From: Saprospiraceae bacterium
GTDB lineage: Bacteria > Bacteroidota > Bacteroidia > Chitinophagales > Saprospiraceae
Length of the DNA stretch: 64,000 bases
Direction of reading: 5' to 3'
Assembly: GCA_041392805.1 (NCBI GenBank)
Contig: JAWKLJ010000002.1
Coordinates: 3,363,001 to 3,427,000, forward strand
Position 1 is the stretch's first letter; each line of letters opens with the position of its first letter. A program made the position numbers and the translations under genes. The notes beneath the pieces are model-generated. The model was given only the letters and a program-made list of their open reading frames with translations. It was not told the DNA's origin and made no database searches. Shown piece after piece: positions 25,294 through 34,181 of this stretch.

Positions 25294-26457
25294 ATGTCGG
25301 ACAATAAGATTTTTATATTTGATACCACCCTGAGGGATGGAGAACAGGTTCCGGGTTGCAAATTAAATACCCAGCAGAAACTAGAAATCGCTAAGGAATT
25401 AGAACGACTTGGTGTAGATGTTATTGAAGCAGGATTCCCTATTTCAAGTCCCGGGGATTTTGAAGCTGTTGTGAAGATTTGTGACTCGATTAGGACGCCT
25501 ATTATTTGTGGCTTGTCCAGAGCTGTAGAAAAAGACATAAAAGTAGCAGCAGAGGCCCTAAAAACGGCAAAACGCCCTCGTATCCATACCGGAATCGGCA
25601 CTTCTGATTCCCATGTTAAGTACAAACTCAAAACGACGCAAGACAAGATCATCGAAAGAGCCGTTGCCGCCGTTAAGTACGCTAAGTCTTTTGTCGAGGA
25701 TGTTGAGTTTTATGCAGAGGATGCGGGCCGAACAGATAATGTATTCTTAGCCAAAGTCATTCAAGCCGTTTTACAAGCAGGTGCTACGGTGTTAAACATT
25801 CCCGACACCACGGGCTATTGTCTACCCGATGAATATGGCGAAAAGATAAAATACCTTAAAGAAAATGTGACAGGTATTCATAAAGCCATTATTTCTACGC
25901 ATTGCCACAATGACCTGGGACTCGCTACGGCCAATTCTATCTTTGGCGTCCGAAATGGGGCACGCCAGATTGAGTGTACCATTAATGGCATTGGTGAAAG
26001 AGCGGGTAACACCTCCCTGGAGGAAGTGGTGATGGTCATGCGCCAACATCCTTACCTGGGTTTCGAAGATAACATCCAAACCAAATTACTCAATCCAATT
26101 AGCCAATTGGTTTCCGATAGAATGGGGATGCCGGTGCAACCCAACAAAGCCATAGTCGGTACCAATGCTTTCGCCCACTCTTCAGGCATCCACCAAGACG
26201 GGGTGATCAAGCAAAGAGAAACTTATGAAATTATTAACCCCCTGGATGTCGGGGTGGACCAATCAAAAATTGTCTTGACTGCCCGCTCCGGCAGGGCGGC
26301 TTTAGCCTACCGAGCTAAAAATATTGGATACAACCTAACCAAACTGGAACTGGATATCGTGTACGAAAAATTTCTACAAGTCGCTGACCGACAAAAAGAG
26401 GTTGGTGATGATGACTTGACAGACATCATTGGTAAACAATTGGGTGTCGCCGTCTAA
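25294..26457 (+). CDS. leuA: 2-isopropylmalate synthase (short form)
   Basis: 387 aa; condenses acetyl-CoA with 2-oxoisovalerate, the first committed step of leucine synthesis. The barrel is complete: DTTLRDGEQVPG near residue 10, THCHNDLGLATANS with the metal-binding His pair, NGIGERAGNTSLEE, and HSSGIHQDGVIK. The usual LeuA is about 500 aa with a C-terminal regulatory domain that binds leucine; this one ends at about 387 and lacks it. First of four tightly packed genes leuA-leuC-leuD-leuB with gaps of 15, 6 and 12 bases. Homocitrate synthase is an alternative by length, but the operon context decides for LeuA. Confidence 0.93.
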   Translation: MSDNKIFIFDTTLRDGEQVPGCKLNTQQKLEIAKELERLGVDVIEAGFPISSPGDFEAVVKICDSIRTPIICGLSRAVEKDIKVAAEALKTAKRPRIHTGIGTSDSHVKYKLKTTQDKIIERAVAAVKYAKSFVEDVEFYAEDAGRTDNVFLAKVIQAVLQAGATVLNIPDTTGYCLPDEYGEKIKYLKENVTGIHKAIISTHCHNDLGLATANSIFGVRNGARQIECTINGIGERAGNTSLEEVVMVMRQHPYLGFEDNIQTKLLNPISQLVSDRMGMPVQPNKAIVGTNAFAHSSGIHQDGVIKQRETYEIINPLDVGVDQSKIVLTARSGRAALAYRAKNIGYNLTKLELDIVYEKFLQVADRQKEVGDDDLTDIIGKQLGVAV

Positions 26458-26472
26458 ACACATTGTAAAAAA

Positions 26473-27855
26473 ATGGGAAAAACATTATTTGACAAGATCT
26501 GGGATGCGCATGTGGTTGCCCAGGTCGATGGAGGGTCTGAAGTTCTATACATTGACCGCCAGTTTATCCACGAGGTGACAAGCCCTCAGGCTTTCGCCGG
26601 CCTCGAACAAAGGGGTATTCCAGTTTTCCGTACGGAAAAAACAGTAGCTACAGCTGATCACAATGTTCCTACCGCCAACCAGCATCTTCCAATTAAAGAG
26701 GATTTGTCTCGTTTTCAGGTAGATAAGCTCACGGAGAACTGTGAAAAATTCGGGGTGCAGCTCTATGGTTTAGGTCACCCTTATCAGGGCATCGTCCACG
26801 TAATTGGGCCGGAGCTAGGCATCACCAAACCCGGGATGACCATCGTTTGTGGAGATAGCCATACCTCTACCCATGGCGCATTTGGTGCTATCGCATTTGG
26901 TATTGGCACCAGCCAAGTAGAGCAAGTACTTGCTTCTCAGTGCCTTGTACTAAAAAGGCCAAAACGCATGCGCATCACCGTTGATGGTGAGTTGCAACGC
27001 GGTGTCTTATCCAAAGACATCATACTCTATATCATTTCTAAATTGACGGCTAGCGGTGGCACAGGGCATTTCGTAGAATATGCTGGTTCCGCTATCCGCG
27101 CACTTTCTATGGAGGCCCGGATGACCGTTTGCAATATGAGTATCGAGATGGGTGCCAGAGGAGGAATGATCGCTCCTGACGAAAAAACCTTTGAATATGT
27201 AAGAGGCAGGGAATTTGCACCAAAAGGGGAAGCCCTTGAGCAAGCCATCGCTTATTGGAAAACCTTGTATTCGGATGAAGATGCTATTTTTGATACGGAA
27301 TACCATTACCAAGCCGAGGACATAGAGCCGATGCTTACCTATGGCACCAATCCGGGTATGGGCATCAAGATAACGGAAACGATCCCTGAGGACAACTCCG
27401 TTACTTACAAAAATTCGCTGCACTATATGGGGTTGAATGAAGGGGAAAGCCTCCTTGGTAAAGTGGTCAATTACGTTTTCATTGGTAGCTGCACCAATTC
27501 CCGCATTGAGGACCTTCGCCTGGTAGCCGATTATGTAAAAGGCAAAAAAAAGGCAGACAACGTATATGCAATGATCGTTCCTGGTTCTAAATTAGTAGAG
27601 GACCAAGTAAAAGCAGAAGGTTTGGACCAAATTTTCCGCGCGGCTGGTTTTGACTTCCGCGAGCCAGGCTGTTCCGCCTGCTTGGGCATGAATGAAGATA
27701 AAATTCCGAAAGGAGAATACTGCGTGTCTACTTCCAATCGCAATTTTGAAGGTCGGCAAGGACCTGGCGCGCGCACGATCTTAGCTAGCCCATTAATGGC
27801 CGCAGCGACCGCCCTCGAAGGAAAAATTGTTGATGTTAGAAAAAACCTGAACTAG
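26473..27855 (+). CDS. leuC: 3-isopropylmalate dehydratase large subunit
   Basis: 460 aa aconitase-type enzyme; with LeuD isomerises 2- to 3-isopropylmalate. Starts MGKTLFDKIWDAHVV. Contains CGDSHTSTHGAFGA, and the three 4Fe-4S cysteines in IGSCTNSR and GCSACLGMNEDK. CSTSNRNFEGRQGPGART near the end binds substrate. Full family length with no disruption. Confidence 0.97.
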   Translation: MGKTLFDKIWDAHVVAQVDGGSEVLYIDRQFIHEVTSPQAFAGLEQRGIPVFRTEKTVATADHNVPTANQHLPIKEDLSRFQVDKLTENCEKFGVQLYGLGHPYQGIVHVIGPELGITKPGMTIVCGDSHTSTHGAFGAIAFGIGTSQVEQVLASQCLVLKRPKRMRITVDGELQRGVLSKDIILYIISKLTASGGTGHFVEYAGSAIRALSMEARMTVCNMSIEMGARGGMIAPDEKTFEYVRGREFAPKGEALEQAIAYWKTLYSDEDAIFDTEYHYQAEDIEPMLTYGTNPGMGIKITETIPEDNSVTYKNSLHYMGLNEGESLLGKVVNYVFIGSCTNSRIEDLRLVADYVKGKKKADNVYAMIVPGSKLVEDQVKAEGLDQIFRAAGFDFREPGCSACLGMNEDKIPKGEYCVSTSNRNFEGRQGPGARTILASPLMAAATALEGKIVDVRKNLN

Positions 27856-27861
27856 ACGATC

Positions 27862-28455
27862 ATGGAAAAATTTAATACGATTATCTCTACAGCTGTACCT
27901 ATCCCTATTGAGGAGGTAGACACAGATCAAATTATACCCGCTCGCTTTCTTAAAGCGACTACCAGAGAAGGATTTGGTGATAATTTATTTCGGGATTGGC
28001 GCTATAATCCGGACAACACCCCCAAAGCAGATTTTATCCTAAACAACCCTATTTACAGTGGCCAAATTTTGGTAGGGGGAAAAAACTTTGGCTGCGGCTC
28101 TAGCCGTGAACATGCCGCCTGGGCTATCCACGATTATGGTTTCCGCGTGGTAGTATCTAGCTTCTTCGCCGATATTTTCAGAGGGAATGCCCTGAACAAT
28201 GGCTTGCTTCCAGTCCAGGTATCTCCGGCCTTTTTACACCAGCTTTTCTCGGCCATTGAGCAAGATGCAAAGGCTGAGATCAAGGTAGATCTAGAGAATC
28301 AAACCATTTCAATTGTTAGCACAGGAGCGAGTGAAAGTTTCGATATCGACCCTTATAAAAAGCTGTGTATGCTCAATGGTTTTGATGACATCGATTACCT
28401 ATTGAGCCTGAAAGGTGAGATTGAATCATTTGAAAAACAACAAGTTGTCTGGTAA
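27862..28455 (+). CDS. leuD: 3-isopropylmalate dehydratase small subunit
   Basis: 197 aa swivelling domain of the LeuCD dehydratase. IPARFLKATTREGFGDNLF lies near the N-terminus, GKNFGCGSSREHAAWAI in the middle, and FFADIFRGNALNNGLLP follows. Six bases after leuC and 12 before leuB. Confidence 0.97.
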   Translation: MEKFNTIISTAVPIPIEEVDTDQIIPARFLKATTREGFGDNLFRDWRYNPDNTPKADFILNNPIYSGQILVGGKNFGCGSSREHAAWAIHDYGFRVVVSSFFADIFRGNALNNGLLPVQVSPAFLHQLFSAIEQDAKAEIKVDLENQTISIVSTGASESFDIDPYKKLCMLNGFDDIDYLLSLKGEIESFEKQQVVW

Positions 28456-28467
28456 ATTAGAATTGTC

Positions 28468-29568
28468 ATGCATAAAAATATAGCCGTTTTACCGGGCGAC
28501 GGTATTGGTCCGGAAGTAATAGATCAGGCCCTAAAAGTGATGGCCTCTATCAGCAAACGTTTTGGCCATACTTTTACTTACACTTTTGCTGACGTAGGAG
28601 CGATAGCCATCGACAAAACGGGCAACCCCCTACCGGAAGCAACCAAAGAGATTTGTTTGGCAGCTGATGCTATCTTATTTGGCGCTATCGGGGATCCTAA
28701 ATATGACAATGATCCCAATTCCAAGGTGCGCCCTGAACAAGGGTTGCTGGGTTTGCGCAAGGCGATGGGCTTATTTGCCAACATCCGGCCTGTGACAACC
28801 TATCCGACTCTGATCCATTTATCTCCACTCAAAGAAGAAAAAGTAGCTGGTGTAGATCTTCTTATTTTAAGAGAACTTACCGGTGGCATTTACTTCGGCG
28901 AAAAAGGCTGGGACAAAGAGAAAGGCAGTGCCTTTGATACTTGTCTTTATCATGTGCACGAAATTGAACGCATTTCCAAACTAGCCTTTGAATATGCCAA
29001 AATACGCCGCAACAAAGTAACCTTGGTAGACAAAGCCAATGTGCTTGAATCGTCTAGGTTATGGCGAGATACGGTGACCAAATATGCGGCCAAGCACTAT
29101 CCTGAAGTGGAGCTGGATTTTATGTTTGTGGATAATGCGGCCATGCAGCTTATACAATATCCCAAGCAGTTTGACGTCATACTGACCTCCAACATGTTTG
29201 GTGATATCCTTTCAGATGAAGCGAGTGTTCTCCCTGGTTCTATGGGCCTGTTGCCTTCTGCTTCGATTGGCTTGCATACGTCCATGTTTGAACCCATACA
29301 TGGCTCATTCCCACAGGGTACAGGTAAGAATATTGCCAATCCAATGGCGACCATTCTTTCTGCCGCCATGTTGTTGGAGTCACTTGAAATGGTCGAAGAA
29401 GCACAGGTGATCAGAAAAGCCGTGATGGATGTTTTGGAAAAGGGAATTGGCACACCGGAACTAGGCCCTCAAATACCATTAGGCTGTAAAGAAGTAGGAG
29501 ATATCCTGGCTGCAGTGGTAGCTGAAGGGGCTGATTTTTCTTTCGACACTTATTTGCTGGACTTTTGA
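28468..29568 (+). CDS. leuB: 3-isopropylmalate dehydrogenase
   Basis: 366 aa; NAD-dependent oxidative decarboxylation of 3-isopropylmalate. LPGDGIGPEV opens the protein; LRELTGGIYFGEKG, the DKANVLESSRLWR helix, the VDNAAMQLI motif and SNMFGDILSDEAS (metal-binding Asp residues) are all present, and HGSFPQGTGKNIANP forms the NAD loop. The last codons (Leu-Asp-Phe-stop) fall inside the left terminal repeat of the family B element at 29559-29688, so the natural C-terminus may have been replaced there. Last gene of leuACDB. Confidence 0.96.
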   Translation: MHKNIAVLPGDGIGPEVIDQALKVMASISKRFGHTFTYTFADVGAIAIDKTGNPLPEATKEICLAADAILFGAIGDPKYDNDPNSKVRPEQGLLGLRKAMGLFANIRPVTTYPTLIHLSPLKEEKVAGVDLLILRELTGGIYFGEKGWDKEKGSAFDTCLYHVHEIERISKLAFEYAKIRRNKVTLVDKANVLESSRLWRDTVTKYAAKHYPEVELDFMFVDNAAMQLIQYPKQFDVILTSNMFGDILSDEASVLPGSMGLLPSASIGLHTSMFEPIHGSFPQGTGKNIANPMATILSAAMLLESLEMVEEAQVIRKAVMDVLEKGIGTPELGPQIPLGCKEVGDILAAVVAEGADFSFDTYLLDF

Positions 29569-29688
29569 CATTCGCTGATTAGAAATCGGAAATTGGAAGG
29601 CGGAAAAGCTCAGGAGCGCAATTTTCCCACTTCCGCTTTCCCATTTCTAGCCTAGAAAACAGAGGATTTCCAAAAGTGTCAAAAGTCC
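29559..29688. repeat. Family B palindromic element (MITE-like), copy 1
   Basis: 130 bp with terminal inverted repeats: GGACTTTTGACATTCGCTG at the left and GTGTCAAAAGTCC at the right. Inside lie a heptad purine arm (CGGAAATTGGAAGGCGG), the core GCTCAGGAGCGCAATTTTCC and a pyrimidine arm. A second copy with the same ends is at 49543-49673. The left end codes the leuB C-terminus and stop. Confidence 0.75.
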
Positions 29689-29745
29689 ACTTATTTGGCA
29701 GCACTTGCCATTTAGAAGAATAAGTATAAACGATTTGAGTTTTTC

Positions 29746-29779
29746 AGAGCGGGTCCTTCGGGTCCTGCTCTTTTTTTTT
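29746..29779 (+). terminator. Intrinsic terminator downstream of leuACDB
   Basis: AGAGCGGG-T-CC / GG-T-CCTGCTCT stem with a TTCG loop, followed by T9. It lies about 180 bases beyond leuB, past the family B element. Confidence 0.8.
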
Positions 29780-29786
29780 ACCTTTG
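29779..29786 (+). promoter_or_regulatory. Candidate recQ promoter -7 box (TACCTTTG)
   Basis: TAnnTTTG match 23 bases before the recQ ATG, starting at the end of the terminator T run. It would give an almost leaderless transcript. The -33 element is not clear. Confidence 0.4.
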
Positions 29787-29808
29787 TTCTTGTACAAAAG
29801 GTTATGAA

Positions 29809-31725
29809 ATGCACGCGCCCACACCTCTAGCTATTTTGCAACAATATTGGGGACATTCTGCGTTTCGCGCCCTACAAGAGGATATCATTCAATCCGTTCT
29901 GGCGGGTAAAGATACCCTTGCACTGCTACCTACTGGTGGCGGAAAATCCATTTGTTTCCAAGTCCCGGCCTTGGTAAAAGAAGGGATTACCATTGTCATT
30001 TCTCCGCTTATCGCCCTGATGAAGGACCAGGTAAGCAACCTCAGGAAACGAAACATCAAGGCAGAAGCCATTTATTCGGGCATGTCCATCCGCGATATCG
30101 ACCGCATTTTAGACAATTGCATCTACGGGCAAATCAAATTGCTCTACCTTTCACCAGAAAGACTGAAATCAGAATTGGTACAGGAGCGAATCAAAAAAAT
30201 GCCTGTCAGTTTATTGGCCATCGACGAAGCCCACTGTATCTCCCAATGGGGATATGATTTTCGGCCTCCCTATCTTGAAATCGCCCAGGTTCGGGAATGG
30301 CTGCCTGAAGTTCCGCTCATTGCGCTGACGGCAACCGCCACGACCGAGGTCGTCAAGGATATCAAGGAAAAGTTGCTATTTGTTCCCAATAACAGCCAGG
30401 TCTTTCAAAAAAGTTTTACTCGCCCTAATCTTTCTTACGTTGTTTTGCAGGAGGAAGATAAGATGGGAAAATTGGTCGACATCATCAACAAGGTGAAAGG
30501 CACCGGCATTGTCTATGTGCGCAACCGGAGGAAGACCAAGGAAATTGCCCAGTTTCTTCGAAAAAAAAAGATTTCGGCCGATTATTACCACGCGGGCTTG
30601 AGCAATGAGGTACGATCTGCCAAACAAGAGGATTGGATGCAAAACAAAACCAGGGTCATTGTAAGTACAAATGCCTTTGGGATGGGGATAGATAAGGCGG
30701 AGGTCAGGATTGTGGTTCATTTGGATTTACCCGACAACCTGGAAGCCTATTTTCAGGAAGCGGGGCGAGCGGGGCGAGATGGCAAAAGGGCCTATGCCGT
30801 CTTATTATACAATCCAAGCGATAAAGCCTCCCTTGAAAGAAACTACGAATTAGCTTTCCCAAGTATCCCGGAGATCAAAAGGGTTTACCAAGCCCTTGGC
30901 AGCTATTTTCAATTGGCTATTGGTGGAGGAGAAGGACAAAGTTTTGATTTTGACCTGGTGCAGTTTGCCGAAAATTTTCAGCTAAATCCCATTAAAACCT
31001 TTAATTGCCTCAAAGCCCTGGAACAAGTCGGTTTTATTATCATGACCGAAGCCGTTTATATTCCTGCCAGTCTAAAGATCAGGGTGAATAAGGACGAATT
31101 ATACGATTTTCAGCTTCGGAATCCCAAAATGGATCGGATCCTCAAAGCGATTCTCAGGTCCTATCATGGCGCCTTTCAAGACTATATCAAACTCAAAGAA
31201 ACCCAGTTGGCCAAATTGCTCAACATGCCCAAGTCTGAGCTACAAAAGGCCTTTCTTTTACTTCGCCAGGAAGGCATCGTCCATTATATTCCTCAAAAAG
31301 AAAGCCCCCAAATTGTTTTCGTAGCAGAACGCCTGGCCATCGACCAGTTGGCCATCGATCAGCAATTGTACCATTTTAGAAAAAACCGCCACCTGGAACG
31401 TATCCAAAAGGCCATCGCCTATGCTGAAACGATCCAATGCCGCCAGCAACAACTCATTCGCTATTTTGGGGAGGAAAGTCAGGAAAAATGTGGCATCTGT
31501 GATGTCTGCTTAGGACGCCATGAAACAACAGTAGACTCGGATGAATTTGAAAAATACAAACTCAAAATCCAACGCTTGTTATCGCGGGAGCAGCTAAGTC
31601 TAGCTGATATCCTGGGCTCCTTCACACCCAAACATGAAAATAAGGTCCTTAAAGTCTTGGAATACTTGTTGGATGAAGGTTTTCTGGAAAAACATGGTGA
31701 TCGATTAAAATGGAATGCGGAATGA
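29809..31725 (+). CDS. recQ: RecQ-family DNA helicase
   Basis: 638 aa; 3'-5' superfamily 2 helicase used in recombination and repair. Walker A PTGGGKS is at 41-47, DEAHCISQWGYDFRP from residue 139, TATAT after it, VSTNAFGMGIDK, and QEAGRAGRDG (motif VI). E. coli RecQ carries its four-cysteine zinc site directly after the helicase core; here the cysteines (Cys543, then CGICDVC at about 561-567) come about 200 residues later, after a stretch of winged-helix-like sequence. There is no HRDC domain. This is a shorter RecQ type than the E. coli one. The next gene overlaps it by 4 bases. Confidence 0.92.
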   Translation: MHAPTPLAILQQYWGHSAFRALQEDIIQSVLAGKDTLALLPTGGGKSICFQVPALVKEGITIVISPLIALMKDQVSNLRKRNIKAEAIYSGMSIRDIDRILDNCIYGQIKLLYLSPERLKSELVQERIKKMPVSLLAIDEAHCISQWGYDFRPPYLEIAQVREWLPEVPLIALTATATTEVVKDIKEKLLFVPNNSQVFQKSFTRPNLSYVVLQEEDKMGKLVDIINKVKGTGIVYVRNRRKTKEIAQFLRKKKISADYYHAGLSNEVRSAKQEDWMQNKTRVIVSTNAFGMGIDKAEVRIVVHLDLPDNLEAYFQEAGRAGRDGKRAYAVLLYNPSDKASLERNYELAFPSIPEIKRVYQALGSYFQLAIGGGEGQSFDFDLVQFAENFQLNPIKTFNCLKALEQVGFIIMTEAVYIPASLKIRVNKDELYDFQLRNPKMDRILKAILRSYHGAFQDYIKLKETQLAKLLNMPKSELQKAFLLLRQEGIVHYIPQKESPQIVFVAERLAIDQLAIDQQLYHFRKNRHLERIQKAIAYAETIQCRQQQLIRYFGEESQEKCGICDVCLGRHETTVDSDEFEKYKLKIQRLLSREQLSLADILGSFTPKHENKVLKVLEYLLDEGFLEKHGDRLKWNAE

Positions 31726-32819
31726 AAAAACGCATCCTTTTTTCGGTGACCAATGATTTGAGCTATGATCAGCGAATGATTCGCATTTGTACTACCCTCT
31801 CAACGGTAGGCTATCAGGTAAAACTCATTGGGCGACAGCTACCTCATTCTCTTCCCCTCAGCCCTCAACCATTTGAACAAAAAAGGCTCTATTGCTTTTT
31901 CCGAAAAGGGAAATTTTTTTACCTCGAATACAATCTTCGGCTTTTTCTATACCTATTGTTCCATAAAGCTGATATCATCTGCGCCATTGACCTGGATACC
32001 ATCTTGCCGGTCTTGTATACCTGCAAGCTAAAAAAAAAGGTGCCCGTTTACGATGCCCACGAATATTTCACAGAGGTGCCGGAGGTCATCAGAAGACCCC
32101 GAATTCAAGCTATTTGGCAAAGGGTGGCCCGGCTGGCCATCCCCCAGTTTCACTATTGTTATACCGTGGGCCCGGCATTGGCTCAAATATTACAGGAACA
32201 ATATGGTCCGGTTTTTAGCATCATTAGAAACGTCCCCGTTCCGATGGAAACCATTGCTACCCCTGTGCCAACTGAGCCTTTTATTATCCTATACCAAGGC
32301 GTTTTGAATGAGGGGCGCGGGCTGGAAGTGGCCATTGAGGCGATGCAAGACATCCCACATGCCCAATTGTGGCTGGCAGGTGAAGGCGAACTTTCCTTGC
32401 AGCTAAGGAAACAGGTACAAATGGCCCATTTGGAAGATAAAGTCAAGTTTTTGGGTTACCTAAGTCCAGCAGCCCTCAAAGAGGTGACCGTACAGGCCAG
32501 CCTTGGCTTAAATCTATTGGAAAACAGCGGTTTAAGCTATTATTATTCCCTTGCCAACAAGGCTTTCGATTATATTCAATCGGGCCTCCCTTCCCTTCAG
32601 ATGGATTTTCCTGAATACCGTCACTTGCAAGAAAAATACGGCGTTTTTCATTTACTGAAGGAATTAAATGCAAAAGATGTGGCCGCCTCTATCAACAATC
32701 TGAGGCCAGGCATGCCATATTATAACATACTTCGGGAAAATTGCCTACAAGCCAGGAAAATGCTACATTGGGAGGAAGAGAAAAAAATATTAATTCAATT
32801 TTATGAACAATTTGATTAG
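31722..32819 (+). CDS. GT4-like glycosyltransferase
   Basis: 365 aa; start chosen at the ATG overlapping the recQ stop (ATGA), giving MKKRILFSVTNDLSYDQRM. This N-terminus, with TNDL and a following QRMIRIC helix, and a C-terminal Rossmann half with LYQGVLNEGRGLEVAIEAM, LAGEGEL, VKFLGY and ANKAFDYIQSGLP, are GT-B/GT4 features. Expected to transfer a sugar from a nucleotide donor, probably to an envelope glycan; donor and acceptor cannot be told. No membrane segment. Confidence 0.85.
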   Translation: MKKRILFSVTNDLSYDQRMIRICTTLSTVGYQVKLIGRQLPHSLPLSPQPFEQKRLYCFFRKGKFFYLEYNLRLFLYLLFHKADIICAIDLDTILPVLYTCKLKKKVPVYDAHEYFTEVPEVIRRPRIQAIWQRVARLAIPQFHYCYTVGPALAQILQEQYGPVFSIIRNVPVPMETIATPVPTEPFIILYQGVLNEGRGLEVAIEAMQDIPHAQLWLAGEGELSLQLRKQVQMAHLEDKVKFLGYLSPAALKEVTVQASLGLNLLENSGLSYYYSLANKAFDYIQSGLPSLQMDFPEYRHLQEKYGVFHLLKELNAKDVAASINNLRPGMPYYNILRENCLQARKMLHWEEEKKILIQFYEQFD

Positions 32820-32825
32820 CACCGT

Positions 32826-33707
32826 ATGGAAACATTCTACCTTGAAAATGAACATTTACGCGTAAAAATCCATCAAAAGGGAGCAGAGTTGGCTGGTATT
32901 CAATCAAAAGTAAGCGACTTGGAATATATGTGGGAAGCCGATGCACGATATTGGGGCCGTCACTCCTGTATTTTATTTCCAATTGTTGGCAAAGTTTATG
33001 GTGATACTTACCAAATTGATCAACAAAATTATCCGCTCACCCAACATGGTTTCGCTAGAGATCAGTCTTTTGAATTATATGCACAGACGGAGACCAGCAT
33101 TAGTTTGGCCCTCGAAAGCAATGCCTCTACGCTGGCCATTTATCCCTTCCCTTTTCGACTGATGGCGACTTACCAGCTAGCCGAAAATAGGCTGTCTATT
33201 ACTTATCAGGTAGAAAATACCGCTACAAAGACCATTTATTTTTCTATTGGCGCACATCCTGCTTTTAAATGTCCGCTTTTTCCCGGAGAAAAGAGATCGG
33301 ATTATAGTTTGCTTTTTAATAAAAAGGAAAAACCTTTGCGCCACATCATCGAAAATGGGTTCTTTACGGGAAAAACCGAAACTGTAGCGCTTCCAAATCA
33401 GCACCTGCGTATCACCGATCATCTTTTTGAGACAGATGCCCTTGTTTTTAAACAACTCCAATCGGATCAGGTGTCCCTGGTAAACGCAGCAGGTGAAAAG
33501 GTATTCACTTTTGATTTTAGCGGCTTTCCTTACCTGGGAATCTGGTCTAAAAATGAGGCATCCCCTTTTGTCTGCATAGAACCCTGGTTTGGGTTGGCGG
33601 ATAAGGTAGGCGGCAATAAAGATTTCAGGCAAAAAGAAGGTGTCTTGTCCTTGGAAAAGAAAACAAGCTTCCAATGTACGCATAGCGTAATTTTTCACCT
33701 GCTTTAA
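32826..33707 (+). CDS. Aldose 1-epimerase-like protein (LacX type)
   Basis: 293 aa galactose-mutarotase-fold protein, beginning METFYLENEHLRVKIHQKG. Family markers are YMWEADARYWGRHSCILFPIVG, the QHGFARDQSF motif (His in substrate binding), IGAHPAFKCP (second His) and the late LGIWSKNEASPFVCIEPW with the likely catalytic Glu. Substrate unknown; sugar mutarotation is a family inference. Third gene of the recQ run, 6 bases after the glycosyltransferase. Confidence 0.85.
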   Translation: METFYLENEHLRVKIHQKGAELAGIQSKVSDLEYMWEADARYWGRHSCILFPIVGKVYGDTYQIDQQNYPLTQHGFARDQSFELYAQTETSISLALESNASTLAIYPFPFRLMATYQLAENRLSITYQVENTATKTIYFSIGAHPAFKCPLFPGEKRSDYSLLFNKKEKPLRHIIENGFFTGKTETVALPNQHLRITDHLFETDALVFKQLQSDQVSLVNAAGEKVFTFDFSGFPYLGIWSKNEASPFVCIEPWFGLADKVGGNKDFRQKEGVLSLEKKTSFQCTHSVIFHLL

Positions 33708-33887
33708 CACATTTTCATGTGCCGAGAATCAATGACTAAAAGCCCAGTAGTAGCTGTATCCCGGTAAATATAGTATGAATGAGGGAATGACCGTTCTGCT
33801 TCTTTGGGGGGGTAACCCTTGATTCTCATCAGCAATAGAATTGCAATGTTCCCGACAAAAAATAAAAAAAAAAAGAAAAACTTAACA

Positions 33888-33903
33888 GCGAACGATCGTT
33901 CGC
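33888..33903. promoter_or_regulatory. Perfect 16-bp palindrome, possible repressor operator
   Basis: GCGAACGATCGTTCGC is fully self-complementary and is followed 3 bases later by another half-like AACGTTC. It is GC-rich in an A/T-rich leader and resembles TetR-type operators. No regulator gene lies next to it. Confidence 0.5.
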
Positions 33904-34078
33904 AAACGTTCTGGTTATGAAATGAAAAAACTTATTTTATCTTTGAACAAACTTTATTCTTTTCCATTCTACTTGTGTTACTCGGTCAGCCATAAACAAC
34001 AACCAACATTAGTATCAAATCAAGCGTTTTTTAAAAAAAAAAGAAAATTAAGGCGTTTTTTTTAGAAAGAAAACAGCT

Positions 34079-34113
34079 TTTGTACAAAAAAAATGATCCT
34101 TTTTTTAATTTTG
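34079..34113 (+). promoter_or_regulatory. Candidate SusC promoter
   Basis: TTTG (34079-34082) and TAATTTTG (34106-34113) separated by 23 bases, slightly wider than the usual 19-21. It would give a 5' UTR of about 60 bases holding the CCCTAA/TTAGGG stem. Confidence 0.4.
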
Positions 34114-34181
34114 TCAAATAATACTTGCCCTAACTTAGGGTTGTAAAAAGATTTATTTTTTACAATTAATTACTCATTAGT

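Larger units (their letters stand above)
33708..34181. other. Leader and control region of the SusCD locus
   Basis: 474 bases without a gene, containing a perfect 16-bp palindrome (33888-33903), a promoter-like TAATTTTG (34106-34113) with TTTG at 34079, and a CCCTAA-C-TTAGGG inverted repeat (34128-34140) in the likely 5' UTR. Confidence 0.55.
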
